Assembly (NCBI RefSeq): GCF_947498515.1
Contig: NZ_CANMKO010000002.1
Coordinates: 372,001-436,000 of the forward strand
Source: an uncultured Pelagimonas sp.
GTDB lineage: Bacteria; Pseudomonadota; Alphaproteobacteria; Rhodobacterales; Rhodobacteraceae
Direction: 5' to 3'
Length of the DNA: 64,000 nt
Numbering within the stretch: position 1 is the stretch's first letter; each line of letters starts with the position of its first letter. A program made the position numbers and the translations under genes. Shown piece after piece: positions 27,353 through 36,255 of the stretch. The notes below the pieces were generated by a model that searched no databases, was not told the origin of the DNA, and saw only the letters and a list, made by a program, of their open reading frames with translations.

Positions 27353-28585
27353 TTAACCTTTGAACAGCGACAACAATTGTTGCGGTGCTTGGTTGGCGAT
27401 AGAGAGCGCTTGAACACCAAGCTGCTGTTGAACCTGAATGGCCTGTAAACGGGCCGAAGCCTCTTCCATATCCGCATCAACCAGCGATCCGATCCCAGAT
27501 TTCAACGCATCGGTCAAACCTTGGATAAAGTCGGATTGAGTTTCAATCCGCCCCTGAACCGAACCGAAATTCGCAGCAGATTCGATAGAAGATTGCAGCA
27601 GTGATTCAACAGCTTCCAAAGCTGCATCTGCGCCGTCACCAGATGTCACATCAAAATTGCTGAGCATTTCGAGGCTACCGCCGATGGTGCCGTCGTTTTC
27701 GGTGTTGTTGGCCGATTGTGCCGCGTCCGCAGCGGCCACTGTGATGGTCGCGCCGGAATTGTTGGTCATGTCAACCTGGCCGGCTGTGGTGCCATTTTCC
27801 GCGAAACTGACGTCCAAACCGTCTGATTTCGCTTGGAAATTCAATTTGGCGACCAAGGCGTCCGTCACGTCTTGCAGCGTATCGCCGTTGCGGGCCACAT
27901 AAGCAACTTCGGAGGAGAAGTTCACCCCACCTGCTGCCACCATCTTATAGGACATGCCTGCCTCGGGCGTGCCGGTCAGGGTAAAGGCCTCGGCAGTTGC
28001 GCCATCGGCAATTGCGTTGGTGCTACCAACATCGGTGCCGGTGGTACCGGCTGTTGCCGCACCAGCGCTAAGATCCTGACGGGCAACCGTGATTTCAGAG
28101 GCTTGGACCCCAGTTCCGGAACGGTCAAGCGAAGCCAGAACATTGACGCTCTCCGCGGTCAGCGTGTTGTTCTGCAGCAGGTTCAAACCGTTGAACTGCG
28201 CCGCACCAACAACCGCACCGATCTGATCGCGCAAAGCGACAATGTCGGTCTGGATTTTGTCGCGATCAACGTTTTCTTCTTGGGCGGCAACAATCTTGCC
28301 TTTGATTTCAGTCAGAAGGTCGGTCACGGTTTCCGATGCCTGACGGGCAACCGCCGTGGTGGATTGCGCTAGGTTCAAACTGTCGGAAATGCCTTTGAAG
28401 CTTTTGACATCCGAGGTCATCACCGCCGAAATCGCCCAAATCGCCGAGTTATCCTTGGCGTTGGCGACGGATTTGCCGGTTGAAATCTGATTTTGCACAT
28501 CGGCCATGCTCGAGTTGACCGATTTAAGCGTTTGCAGTGCCACCATGGCACCATTGTTCGTAAGAATGCTGGACATATGTTTCAT
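27353..28585 (-). CDS. fliC: Flagellin
   Basis: 410 residues. The conserved N-terminal D0/D1 region (SSILTNNGAMVALQTLKSVN, VANAKDNSAIWAI) and C-terminal D1/D0 region (SVQGRIETQSDFIQ, ending QLLSLFKG) flank a variable alanine- and threonine-rich D2 region at about residues 150-310. It polymerises into the filament after export through the flagellar apparatus. Starts at ATG 28585 (AAGG five bases upstream) or three codons later at 28576. A 6-bp hairpin overlaps the ribosome site. No other filament, hook or basal-body genes are adjacent. Confidence 0.95.
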   Translation of the reverse strand: MKHMSSILTNNGAMVALQTLKSVNSSMADVQNQISTGKSVANAKDNSAIWAISAVMTSDVKSFKGISDSLNLAQSTTAVARQASETVTDLLTEIKGKIVAAQEENVDRDKIQTDIVALRDQIGAVVGAAQFNGLNLLQNNTLTAESVNVLASLDRSGTGVQASEITVARQDLSAGAATAGTTGTDVGSTNAIADGATAEAFTLTGTPEAGMSYKMVAAGGVNFSSEVAYVARNGDTLQDVTDALVAKLNFQAKSDGLDVSFAENGTTAGQVDMTNNSGATITVAAADAAQSANNTENDGTIGGSLEMLSNFDVTSGDGADAALEAVESLLQSSIESAANFGSVQGRIETQSDFIQGLTDALKSGIGSLVDADMEEASARLQAIQVQQQLGVQALSIANQAPQQLLSLFKG

Positions 28586-28586
28586 G

Positions 28587-28602
28587 GGTGCCTTTTGGCA
28601 CC
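28587..28602 (-). promoter_or_regulatory. Hairpin over the flagellin ribosome site
   Basis: In the message, GGTGCC-AAAA-GGCACC folds into a 6-bp stem with an AAAA loop; the AAAAGG ribosome site spans the loop and 3' arm, one base before the start codon. In Caulobacter the regulator FlbT acts on the flagellin 5' leader; whether this hairpin serves a similar control here is inference. Confidence 0.55.
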
Positions 28603-28821
28603 TTGGCTCCTGTTTTTTACACGTCAAAGCGGCCCGTTCTGACCGTCGCCCATATTCATTCCGCATTAGGGTTAACACCTTCTCTAAATTCGATGGGTAT
28701 CTGGCCACAAAAGACTCTAAAATTTTCAGAGCATTGGAATAGACATCCCTGCGCAACCAGCGGGTGGACCATCAGACCACTCGCCCCTAAAGTGAAACCG
28801 CAAGTTTTTCAGTGTGATTTG

Positions 28822-30318
28822 ATGGCAGATACTCCAGACCCAAGCCCGATTCTATTTCACGTTTCGATAACCAGTGATGACTTTTGGACTGGTCTCGCCG
28901 TTTTGGCGTTTACCCTGTTTTTGATTATCTTCTTTGCTGGCGTGCTTTTTCCGACCCGTGAAGAGCGGCCTGATTGGCTCAACAGGTTGCAAAAATGGCA
29001 AGGCATGGAGACCACCAATTCCGGGCTTTTCCTTGGAATGGCGACGTTGACGCTTGTCGCTGGGTTGATTTGGGCCGCGCTCTTATCTGTGCTGGTTTTT
29101 GGTTTGTTTGGCTTGCTGATCAACATACCGGACATGGCCCCACCCGAAAACAAAGAGGCGCAAACCGCCTTTCGCTTTTTGCTGGCTCAGATTGCTGGGT
29201 TGACGGCGGTGACGGGGGCGGTGATCGCGCTCCCCTTTACGGTCATACGCTTGCGGTTGACCCAACAACAAACGGACACGGCGCGCGCCGCGCTTTTCAA
29301 CAACAAGATCACCGAAGCCGCCGCCGATCTACATGCCATGCGACAGGTGTCCAAGAAGGTTGGCGAGAACTGGGAAACCCTTTGGGAAGACGACGTGGTG
29401 CGCCGCAACGCCGCCATTGATCGGCTTGAAGGGTTGGTGCGCGAGGAACCGGAAGAAGCGGAGCGTGTGTCGCGCTTGTTGAGCGTTTATGTCCGAGAAT
29501 TGTCCAAGGTCTATCCGGCGCAACAGCCACCGGAAACTGAGGATGATGAAAAGCTAAGAGAGTGGTCAAGAACCTTAAAAATCTCACGGTCGGACCTTGA
29601 AAACGCCGTGCAGGTCCTTGGGCGATTGGCCCAAATCGACAGGGTTGATGCAACATCACTGGCCATTGATCTTTCGGCCGCCAATTTACAAGCAATGGAC
29701 CTGCAAGGGCTGAGTTTTGACAGGGCGCAATTGCTGGGCGCGCAGTTGCAGGGAGCAAAGCTGATCAGGACGCAATTGCAAGGGGCCCAGATCAGCGAAG
29801 CGCAGTTGCAAAGGGCAAACCTCCGCGAGGCTCAGTTGCAGGAGGCAAACCTCAGCAACGCGCAGTTGCAGGGGGCAATGCTCAGCGGGGCGCAGTTGCA
29901 GGGGGCAAACCTCTTTCATGCGCAGATGACGGGGGCAGACCTCTTCCGTGCGCAGTTGCAACGGGTAATCCTCAACGGAGCGCGGTTGCAGGGGGCAAAC
30001 CTCCGTGACGTGGATTTGATGGGGGCAGATTTACGCGAGGCGCAGTTGCAAGGAGCAGACCTCAGCGCGGCGAAGTTTGACCCGGTAACCTCCCTAACAG
30101 CCGCTACACTCCAAGGGGCTGCTGTTAGCTTTATCGACTTCACCAATACTCCACAAATCATCGCATTTCTGGATGACATTTTTGGCGATGGATCAACCAA
30201 GCTCCCAGCAGGAACAAAGTGGCCAAAACACTGGCCCAAGGAAACTCTGCATTGGCCCGACTTCAAAACCCAATGGCGCGCTTGGGCCAAGACCAAGGGT
30301 ATCGACATCCCTGATTAA
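28822..30318 (+). CDS. Membrane-anchored pentapeptide-repeat protein
   Basis: 498 residues from the ATG at 28822. Two or three membrane segments in the first 140 residues (VLAFTLFLIIFFAGVLFP and TLTLVAGLIWAALLSVLVFGL, then ALPFTVIRLRL), a helical cytoplasmic region rich in Glu and Arg at about 150-290, and then pentapeptide repeats at residues 290-420 with the consensus AQLQGANLxx. Pentapeptide repeats fold into a right-handed quadrilateral helix that mimics DNA or serves as a scaffold. The open frame extends upstream to 28588, but that part lacks protein-like character. The ribosome site is weak. It is divergent from flagellin; the function is unknown. Confidence 0.85.
   Translation: MADTPDPSPILFHVSITSDDFWTGLAVLAFTLFLIIFFAGVLFPTREERPDWLNRLQKWQGMETTNSGLFLGMATLTLVAGLIWAALLSVLVFGLFGLLINIPDMAPPENKEAQTAFRFLLAQIAGLTAVTGAVIALPFTVIRLRLTQQQTDTARAALFNNKITEAAADLHAMRQVSKKVGENWETLWEDDVVRRNAAIDRLEGLVREEPEEAERVSRLLSVYVRELSKVYPAQQPPETEDDEKLREWSRTLKISRSDLENAVQVLGRLAQIDRVDATSLAIDLSAANLQAMDLQGLSFDRAQLLGAQLQGAKLIRTQLQGAQISEAQLQRANLREAQLQEANLSNAQLQGAMLSGAQLQGANLFHAQMTGADLFRAQLQRVILNGARLQGANLRDVDLMGADLREAQLQGADLSAAKFDPVTSLTAATLQGAAVSFIDFTNTPQIIAFLDDIFGDGSTKLPAGTKWPKHWPKETLHWPDFKTQWRAWAKTKGIDIPD
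29740..30069 (+). repeat. Eleven 30-bp in-frame repeats coding for paired pentapeptides
   Basis: Eleven consecutive 30-bp units, each coding for a 10-residue double pentapeptide close to AQLQGANLSx (units begin AQLQ, TQLQ, AQMT, ARLQ or VDLM). The DNA itself is repetitive (GCGCAGTTGCAGGGGGCAAA recurring), so copy number could change by slippage. Together they make about 22 pentapeptides, near five and a half turns of the quadrilateral beta-helix. Confidence 0.85.
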
Positions 30319-30393
30319 CCACCTCCCCCTACCCTCGCGCCGAAAACTGGGGCATAAGCCCGCCACACGACTCAACCGCTATAGGACAGACCG

Positions 30394-31686
30394 ATGCATG
30401 ACATCCGCGCCATCCGTGACAATCCCGCTGCTTTTGATGCGGCTCTCTCGCGCCGTGGGATCGAAAATGCATCCGCGCCGCTTTTGGCGCTAGACGCCGA
30501 GCGCCGCGCCGCGATCCTCGCCGCCGAGACCGCGCAGAGCGATCAAAAGAAGGCCGCCAAAGAGGTTGGGGCCGCCAAAGCCAAGGGGGACGAGGCCGAG
30601 TTTGAACGGCTGCGCGCACTTGTTGGTGAGAAAAAGACCGAAGTTGCCGATATGCAGGCCAAGGCCAAGGAGTTGGACGAGAAGCTGACCTATGAGCTCT
30701 CGGTTATTCCGAACCTGCCCTATGATGATGTGCCCGATGGCGCGGATGAGGACGACAATGTCGAGGTCCACAAATGGGGCACGCCGGTTGCGTTGGATTT
30801 CGAGGCCAAAGAGCATTTTGAGCTGGCCGGTGTTGCTGCCAACATGGATTTTGAACTGGCCGCCAAGATTTCTGGCAGCCGCTTTGTAATGCTCAAGGGG
30901 GCGGTGGCCCGGATTCACCGCGCGTTGGCGCAGTTCATGATCGACACCCATGTGGATGAAAACGGCCTGACCGAGATGAACTCGCCGGTTTTGGTGCGCG
31001 ATGAAGCCATGTATGGCACTGATAAGCTGCCGAAATTTGGCGAAGACAGCTATCAGACCACCAATGGGTGGTGGCTTGTGCCGACGTCTGAGGTACCGCT
31101 GACCTATACCGTGGCCAATGACATCGTTGAGGAAAGCGCCCTGCCGATCCGCATGGCGGCGCATACGCTGTGTTTCCGCTCCGAGGCGGGCTCTGCGGGC
31201 AAGGATACATCGGGCATGTTGCGCCAACACCAGTTCGAAAAGGTCGAAATGGTGTCGATCACCCATCCGTCGAAATCGGATGAGGAACAACAGCGCATGT
31301 TGGGCTGTGCGCAGGGGATTTTGGAAAAGCTGAACATCCCCTATCGCACCGTTGAGCTTTGTACCGGGGATACCGGGTTTGGCGCGCGCCGCACCTTTGA
31401 TATCGAAGCGTGGTTGCCCGGTCAGAATACGTACCGTGAGATCAGTTCCGTTTCGACAACCGGTGATTTTCAGGCCCGCCGGATGAACGCGCGTTTCCGC
31501 CCCGCCGATGGTGGTAAGCCCGAGTTTCTCCATACTTTGAACGGGTCAGGCCTTGCTGTGGGCCGGTGTTTGATTGCTGTGCTTGAAAACGGTCAGCAAG
31601 CCGATGGCTCTGTAACGTTGCCCGAAGTGTTGGCCCCCTATTTGGGCGGCAAACTGACCCTAAACAGCGATGGAACGCTGAGCTAA
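30394..31686 (+). CDS. serS: Serine--tRNA ligase
   Basis: 430 residues. The N-terminal tRNA-binding coiled coil spans about residues 25-100 (rich in Glu, Ala and Lys), then the class II catalytic core: motif 2 around [25 protein letters not shown] and motif 3 near [18 protein letters not shown]. It charges tRNA-Ser and tRNA-Sec. The ATG is at 30394 ([15 protein letters not shown]). Its stop overlaps that of the convergent TetR gene by 4 nt. Confidence 0.97.
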   Translation: MHDIRAIRDNPAAFDAALSRRGIENASAPLLALDAERRAAILAAETAQSDQKKAAKEVGAAKAKGDEAEFERLRALVGEKKTEVADMQAKAKELDEKLTYELSVIPNLPYDDVPDGADEDDNVEVHKWGTPVALDFEAKEHFELAGVAANMDFELAAKISGSRFVMLKGAVARIHRALAQFMIDTHVDENGLTEMNSPVLVRDEAMYGTDKLPKFGEDSYQTTNGWWLVPTSEVPLTYTVANDIVEESALPIRMAAHTLCFRSEAGSAGKDTSGMLRQHQFEKVEMVSITHPSKSDEEQQRMLGCAQGILEKLNIPYRTVELCTGDTGFGARRTFDIEAWLPGQNTYREISSVSTTGDFQARRMNARFRPADGGKPEFLHTLNGSGLAVGRCLIAVLENGQQADGSVTLPEVLAPYLGGKLTLNSDGTLS

Positions 31687-32327
31687 ACCAGTATGGGCGC
31701 GCCCTCATCAGCGCGCCTTTTCCCTTGGTTCTCGGCCCAAGGCATGGCGTCTAGAGCCATATCGACAATCACTTGCAATTGATCCCGTCCAACACCCGTG
31801 CGGGCCAACGACGCCATGGCGACAATCTGGGCATTCAAAAACATCAACAAGCGGTTACAATCGGCGTTGGGAGAAAGCTCGGCCTCATCAAACGCGCGGC
31901 GCAGCCGATTTTGTAAAGCAATTACTCCTTTGGATTTCAGCGCCGCCAAACGCGGGCCAACCGGCTCGGACGTGTCACCAAAGTCAAAACTGGCCAGAAT
32001 ACACATGCAACCATGGGGTTGCTCATACAATGTGACGCCATCCGCCAAACCGTTGAGATAGCTTTTCAGATCCTCGCGAAACGGCCCTGTCCCTTGTTCA
32101 AACGGGATGCGCACCGGGTCACCATATTGTTCAACATAGCGTTCCAAGCTCTTGATAAAGAGCGCATCTTTGTCACCGAACGTTGCATACAGCCCCGGTT
32201 TGGCCATGCCAGTGACCTCAGAGATGTCGTTCATCGAGGTGCCCGCATACCCGCGTTTCCAAAAAAGCTTTAGTGCCTCGGACAACACTTTGTCCGGGTC
32301 ATTTTTGCGTGGCCGACCTCGTGCCAT
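31683..32327 (-). CDS. TetR/AcrR family transcriptional regulator
   Basis: 214 residues. The N-terminal helix-turn-helix is clear ([44 protein letters not shown]), preceded by an AT-hook-like [11 protein letters not shown]. The ligand domain has a CMCILAS motif often seen in regulators of electrophile or quinone responses. It is divergent from the SDR at 32431, and two ATACC/GGTAT inverted repeats lie in the 103-bp gap, so it most likely represses itself and the SDR. Ligand unknown. Confidence 0.92.
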   Translation of the reverse strand: MARGRPRKNDPDKVLSEALKLFWKRGYAGTSMNDISEVTGMAKPGLYATFGDKDALFIKSLERYVEQYGDPVRIPFEQGTGPFREDLKSYLNGLADGVTLYEQPHGCMCILASFDFGDTSEPVGPRLAALKSKGVIALQNRLRRAFDEAELSPNADCNRLLMFLNAQIVAMASLARTGVGRDQLQVIVDMALDAMPWAENQGKRRADEGAPILV

Positions 32328-32347
32328 CTTTTCACTCCGAACATTTT

Positions 32348-32361
32348 ATACCAATCGGTAT
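32348..32361. promoter_or_regulatory. TetR-type operator 1
   Basis: ATACC-AATC-GGTAT, a perfect 5-bp inverted repeat with a 4-bp spacer, 21 bp upstream of the tetR start. The same half-sites recur 53 bp further on. Assignment to the adjacent TetR protein is inference from position. Confidence 0.6.
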
Positions 32362-32370
32362 TTAAACACC

Positions 32371-32399
32371 TTGACTATCCGCTTCAACACCTCAAATAA
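32371..32399 (+). promoter_or_regulatory. Possible SDR promoter
   Basis: TTGACT at 32371 and AAATAA at 32394 with a 17-bp spacer resemble a sigma-70 promoter, though the -10 element is poor. It lies between the two TetR operators, ahead of the SDR start at 32431. Confidence 0.35.
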
Positions 32400-32400
32400 A

Positions 32401-32414
32401 GTACCACTTGGTAT
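32401..32414. promoter_or_regulatory. TetR-type operator 2
   Basis: GTACC-ACTT-GGTAT, the same half-sites as operator 1 with one mismatch. It overlaps the region just downstream of the possible SDR -10 and ends 16 bp before the SDR ATG, a position that would block transcription. Confidence 0.6.
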
Positions 32415-32430
32415 TTTAAAGGAAGCACCC

Positions 32431-33174
32431 ATGACCGATCTCCCCTCCTCTGTCGTCTTTGTGACCGGCGCCAACCGCGGCATTGGCCGCGCCTTAGCCC
32501 AAGAACTGCTCACAGCTGGCGTTTCAAAACTATACGCTGCGGCCCGCGACACCGACTCTTTGGCCGAACTTGTCAACGCCCACCCAGATCGAGTTATCGC
32601 CATCCAACTTGACGTGACCAAAGCCAACGAGATCGCCAGCGCCGCCACCTTGGCCTCGGATACAACCTTGTTGATCAACAATGCCGGTGTCGCCGGTTTT
32701 ACCAGTTCGATGTCCGGCGACGCTATTGAACAGGCGCGGGTCGAAATGGACGTGAATTATTTTGCGCCACTGGCCGTCACCCAAGCATTTGCCCCAGTTC
32801 TCAAAGCCAACGGCGGCGGCGGGGTTGTATCTCTCAGCTCGATTGCCGCCCTGTCGAATTTCCCTGTTCTGGGCACTTACTCGGCCTCCAAAGCCGCTGT
32901 GCATTCGCTGATGCAAGCGTTTCGCGCCGAACTGGCCGCCCAAGGGACCTATGTTGGAACCGTTTATCCCGGCCCGGTTGATACCGACATGGCCGCCAAT
33001 TTCGAATCCGAGAAGACCGCCCCCGCCGATGTGGCCAAGGCGATTTTAGCCGGGATCAGCGCCAAACAGGAAGAGATTTTCCCAGATGCGATGTCGCAAA
33101 ACCTTGTCGCGGTGCTTGACAAGGATCGCCATGAATTGGACGCGATGACGGCGACGTTCTTGCCAGCGGCCTAA
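32431..33174 (+). CDS. SDR family NAD(P)-dependent oxidoreductase
   Basis: 247 residues of a classical short-chain dehydrogenase: cofactor motif TGANRGIGR near residue 13, NNAGVAG near 85, catalytic Ser in LSSIAAL and the YSASK pair near residue 150, and YPGPVDTDM after the fold. Start ATG at 32431 with AAAGGA about 9 bases upstream. Its substrate is unknown; likely an aldehyde or ketone detoxification role given control by a TetR regulator, but that is inference. Confidence 0.92.
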   Translation: MTDLPSSVVFVTGANRGIGRALAQELLTAGVSKLYAAARDTDSLAELVNAHPDRVIAIQLDVTKANEIASAATLASDTTLLINNAGVAGFTSSMSGDAIEQARVEMDVNYFAPLAVTQAFAPVLKANGGGGVVSLSSIAALSNFPVLGTYSASKAAVHSLMQAFRAELAAQGTYVGTVYPGPVDTDMAANFESEKTAPADVAKAILAGISAKQEEIFPDAMSQNLVAVLDKDRHELDAMTATFLPAA

Positions 33175-33181
33175 AATGAAA

Positions 33182-33215
33182 AAAGGCCTTCGCGTCTCTG
33201 CGAAGGCCTTTGCTT
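33182..33215. terminator. Bidirectional terminator between SDR and der
   Basis: AAAGGCCTTCGC (33182-33193) and its exact complement GCGAAGGCCTTT (33200-33211) form a 12-bp stem with a GTCTCT loop. A-rich sequence precedes it and T-rich sequence follows, so it can terminate both the SDR on plus and der on minus. Confidence 0.85.
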
Positions 33216-33273
33216 TGGATTCTAACCTATTGATTTTGCAAGGGCCGGATCAATGCCGCCCCGCTAATCGCAA

Positions 33274-34734
33274 TTAGTCTTTGGCTTTAGGCAAACTGCC
33301 AAGGTGCTTTTTCAATGCCCCAGCGTTCTTTTTCTTGCGGCCTTTATAGGGGTTTTTGTCGCCCTGCCCGCGCATCGTTAGCCGGATCGGCGTGCCCGGC
33401 ATATCGAAATCTTCGCGCATGCCGTTGACCAGATAGCGCGAATAGCTTTCGGGCAATTTGTCAGGCAAAGAACACATCACAACAAAGCCCGGCGGACGGG
33501 TTTTGGCTTGGGTCATGTAGCGCAATTTGATGCGACGACCTTGCGGCGCGGGCGGCGGATGACGTTCGATCATTTCACCAAGCCAGCGGTTCAATTGCGC
33601 GGTTGGAATGCGGCGGTTCCAAACGTCATGCGCCTTCATGATCGCGGCCTGCAACCGTTCCATACCACGCCCTGTGCGGGCCGAAACAGTCACCAAAGGT
33701 GCACCGCGCAACTGTGGCAACAGACGATCAAAGGCCTCTTTCAGGTCGCGCAGTTTTTCTTGTTTCTCGTCTTCGATGTCCCATTTGTTGACCGCAACCA
33801 CGACGGCGCGGCCTTCGCGCTCGGCCAGATCGGCGATCTTGAGATCTTGGTTTTCAAACGGAATCGCCGCGTCGAGCAAAACGACGACAACTTCGGCGAA
33901 TTTGACCGCCCTGATCCCATCAGAGACCGATAGTTTTTCAAGCTTTTGCTGAACCTTGGCGCGTTTGCGCATCCCGGCGGTATCAAAAATCCGCATGTGG
34001 ACACCGTTCCATTCTTTTTGAACGGAAATGGCGTCGCGGGTGATTCCGGCCTCGGGGCCGGTCAACAAACGATCTTCGCCGATGATCTGGTTGATCAGCG
34101 TTGATTTGCCTGCATTCGGGCGGCCAACCACGGCGATCTGCAAGGGTTTTTCGGCTGTAATTGGGCGCGGTGCGTCTGGGTCTTCGTCGTCAACTTCGAC
34201 TTCAACCTCTGGTGCGTTGGCTTGGGCACGGGCTTGAAATTCTTCGTCGATTGGCAAAAGAGCGGAGTACAGCTCGTTCATGCCCTCGCCATGTTCGGCA
34301 GAAAGGCGCATTGGTTCCCCGAGACCAAGGCTGTAGGCTTCGATCACCCCGGCATCCGCGGCATTCCCTTCGGCCTTGTTTGCCGCAAGAAGAACCTTGT
34401 CGGCGCGTTTGCGCAGGATTTCGGCGAAAACCATATCGTCCGGCAAAATCCCGGCGCGCGAGTCCACAAGGAACAGGCAGACATCCGCCATATCAACGGC
34501 GCGCTCGGTCAATCGGCGCATCCGCGCAGGGAGCGATTCGTCGGTGGCATTTTCCAACCCGGCGGTATCAATCACGGTAAAGCGTATGTCGCCCAGACGC
34601 GCTTCGCCTTCGCGCAAATCGCGTGTGACACCGGGTTGATCATCGACCAACGCAAGGCGTTTGCCCACAAGGCGGTTAAACAGGGTCGACTTGCCCACAT
34701 TGGGGCGGCCAACGATGGCGAGGGTGAAAGACAT
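33274..34734 (-). CDS. der: Ribosome biogenesis GTPase Der (EngA)
   Basis: 486 residues from ATG 34734 ([17 protein letters not shown]). Two GTPase domains in tandem: G1 motifs GRPNVGKST near residue 8 and GRPNAGKST near 200; G3 DTAGLE and DTAGMR; G4 NKAE and NKWD. A C-terminal KH-like domain follows ([20 protein letters not shown]). It acts in 50S assembly. A 151-bp gap with a long palindrome separates it from bamB upstream. Confidence 0.97.
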   Translation of the reverse strand: MSFTLAIVGRPNVGKSTLFNRLVGKRLALVDDQPGVTRDLREGEARLGDIRFTVIDTAGLENATDESLPARMRRLTERAVDMADVCLFLVDSRAGILPDDMVFAEILRKRADKVLLAANKAEGNAADAGVIEAYSLGLGEPMRLSAEHGEGMNELYSALLPIDEEFQARAQANAPEVEVEVDDEDPDAPRPITAEKPLQIAVVGRPNAGKSTLINQIIGEDRLLTGPEAGITRDAISVQKEWNGVHMRIFDTAGMRKRAKVQQKLEKLSVSDGIRAVKFAEVVVVLLDAAIPFENQDLKIADLAEREGRAVVVAVNKWDIEDEKQEKLRDLKEAFDRLLPQLRGAPLVTVSARTGRGMERLQAAIMKAHDVWNRRIPTAQLNRWLGEMIERHPPPAPQGRRIKLRYMTQAKTRPPGFVVMCSLPDKLPESYSRYLVNGMREDFDMPGTPIRLTMRGQGDKNPYKGRKKKNAGALKKHLGSLPKAKD

Positions 34735-34816
34735 GGGTGACACTCCGGATCAAGCCGCCCGCTTAGCCTATTTTGTTCGGACAGGAAAGCCCTGACAGAC
34801 CGGCACGCGCGCCGCC

Positions 34817-34838
34817 CAAATTCCATGCATGGAATTTG
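34817..34838. repeat. Perfect 22-bp palindrome between bamB and der
   Basis: CAAATTCCATG is followed at once by its exact complement CATGGAATTTG, with no spacer. It has no T-run on either strand, so it is not an ordinary terminator. A regulator site or a folded mRNA element is possible. Confidence 0.7.
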
Positions 34839-34885
34839 CAAAACACGTGCACGCGTTTTAGGGGCGTCTGGCCGATCTGGCTCGC

Positions 34886-36226
34886 TTATTTAAAGGCGTG
34901 CAAAACCCCGTCTCCCGACACCACGTAGAGGGTATTGCCCGCAACGATTGGGCGCGTGGTGGCTCCGCCTTTGATCTCAACGGACGACACCAAAGACCCA
35001 TCAACAGGCGAGAAGCTGCGCAGCTGCCCATCTGACCCGGCGACGATCAACCGTCCCCCGGCGAGGATCGGACCATGGTTGGCATAGCTGCTATCGCGTT
35101 TTCTGTTTGGCTTGTTGCGTGGCACCCAACCAGGGAGGTCCGTCGCCCAAATTTGCTCGCCATTGGCAGCATCCAGCCTGATCAATTGATTGCGATCTGA
35201 GACAAAGAACAGAGAACCACCAGCCGGCCAAGCGGGTCCAAGCGCGCCCTGACGGGTGGTCCAGAGCCGCTCACCGTCATGCAATGAAAACGCCACGATA
35301 CGCCCGGAATGGTTCCCGGCATAAACGGTATCGCCGGAAATCACCGGATCGCCCGTTAGGTCATCAACACCAGAAATGGCAACGCCGTTGCGCCGTCCCA
35401 AAATGTCAGCATTCCAAAGACGCAAGCCGCCCTGACGGAAGGCTGTCTGTACCGTGGCCGCGCCAAAGGCAAAAACCACATGTTTGTCGCTTACCGCAGG
35501 GGCCGGTGCGCCGGCGACGTTATTGATGTCACCTGTGCCCTCGATCTGCCAACGGATGCGACCAGACTCAGCCTCAATCGCCCAGCCAACTTGATCCGCC
35601 GAAACGATGTACAATACGCCATCACGAATGGTCGGAGCCCCGGTGGCAGTACCGCCAAGCCGTTGCACCCAAAGTTCTTTGCCTGTGGCTGCATCCAAGG
35701 CCGAAAGCGTCCCAAAGCCAGACGCGGCGAATAGTTTACCGTCCGAGTAGGCCAGACCGCCGCCCTGCCCCTCGATGTTTTTGTCGCGCAACGGGGTAAG
35801 GTCACGGCTCCACAACACCTGACCCGCGGTTGAAACCGCACTGACCACATGTTCTGAATCCATCGCGAAAACCCGACCATCTGCCAGTACGGGGTCGACA
35901 TTCAAACGCTGACGACGGCTATCGCCCGCGCCAATATCCGTTGCCCACACTTGGGTCAGTGACGGAGAAAGGGCCGCGTGTGAAACACGCGCATGCGGAG
36001 ACACCATGCTTTGCGACCAGAACCCATTCGATTGGGCACCGGGCAAGGACACCGCCTGTGATCCAGTTTCGGCCAGTGTCTCATCCAAGCCAGCTTGGCT
36101 TTGCAAGATGTCGCGGACATTCATGCGCTCGCCTGGGAGAATCTCTTCTTTTTCGGCACAGCCTGCCAAGACCAAAGCCCCAACAACGGCCCCGATAAAA
36201 CCGAGCGTTTTTGCTTTTTGCGCCAT
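34886..36226 (-). CDS. bamB: Outer-membrane assembly lipoprotein BamB
   Basis: 446 residues. A lipoprotein signal (LGFIGAVVGALVLAGC, Cys 23) precedes an eight-bladed PQQ-like beta-propeller; repeat blades show the GxLxALDAxTGKxLW pattern (for example LSALDAATGKELWVQR and IVAFSLHDGERLWTTR). It fits BamB of the BAM complex, and its place between a YfgM-like gene and der matches the E. coli yfgM-bamB-der order, which strengthens the call. The propeller could otherwise belong to a PQQ enzyme, but no catalytic residues are seen. Confidence 0.9.
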   Translation of the reverse strand: MAQKAKTLGFIGAVVGALVLAGCAEKEEILPGERMNVRDILQSQAGLDETLAETGSQAVSLPGAQSNGFWSQSMVSPHARVSHAALSPSLTQVWATDIGAGDSRRQRLNVDPVLADGRVFAMDSEHVVSAVSTAGQVLWSRDLTPLRDKNIEGQGGGLAYSDGKLFAASGFGTLSALDAATGKELWVQRLGGTATGAPTIRDGVLYIVSADQVGWAIEAESGRIRWQIEGTGDINNVAGAPAPAVSDKHVVFAFGAATVQTAFRQGGLRLWNADILGRRNGVAISGVDDLTGDPVISGDTVYAGNHSGRIVAFSLHDGERLWTTRQGALGPAWPAGGSLFFVSDRNQLIRLDAANGEQIWATDLPGWVPRNKPNRKRDSSYANHGPILAGGRLIVAGSDGQLRSFSPVDGSLVSSVEIKGGATTRPIVAGNTLYVVSGDGVLHAFK

Positions 36227-36255
36227 GGTTTGCCCTTTCTTGCCAGCTCTTTGGC

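Noticed and set aside
29740-30069. CRISPR array suspected from regular 30-bp units
   Set aside because: The units are contiguous, without spacers, and in frame with a pentapeptide-repeat protein.
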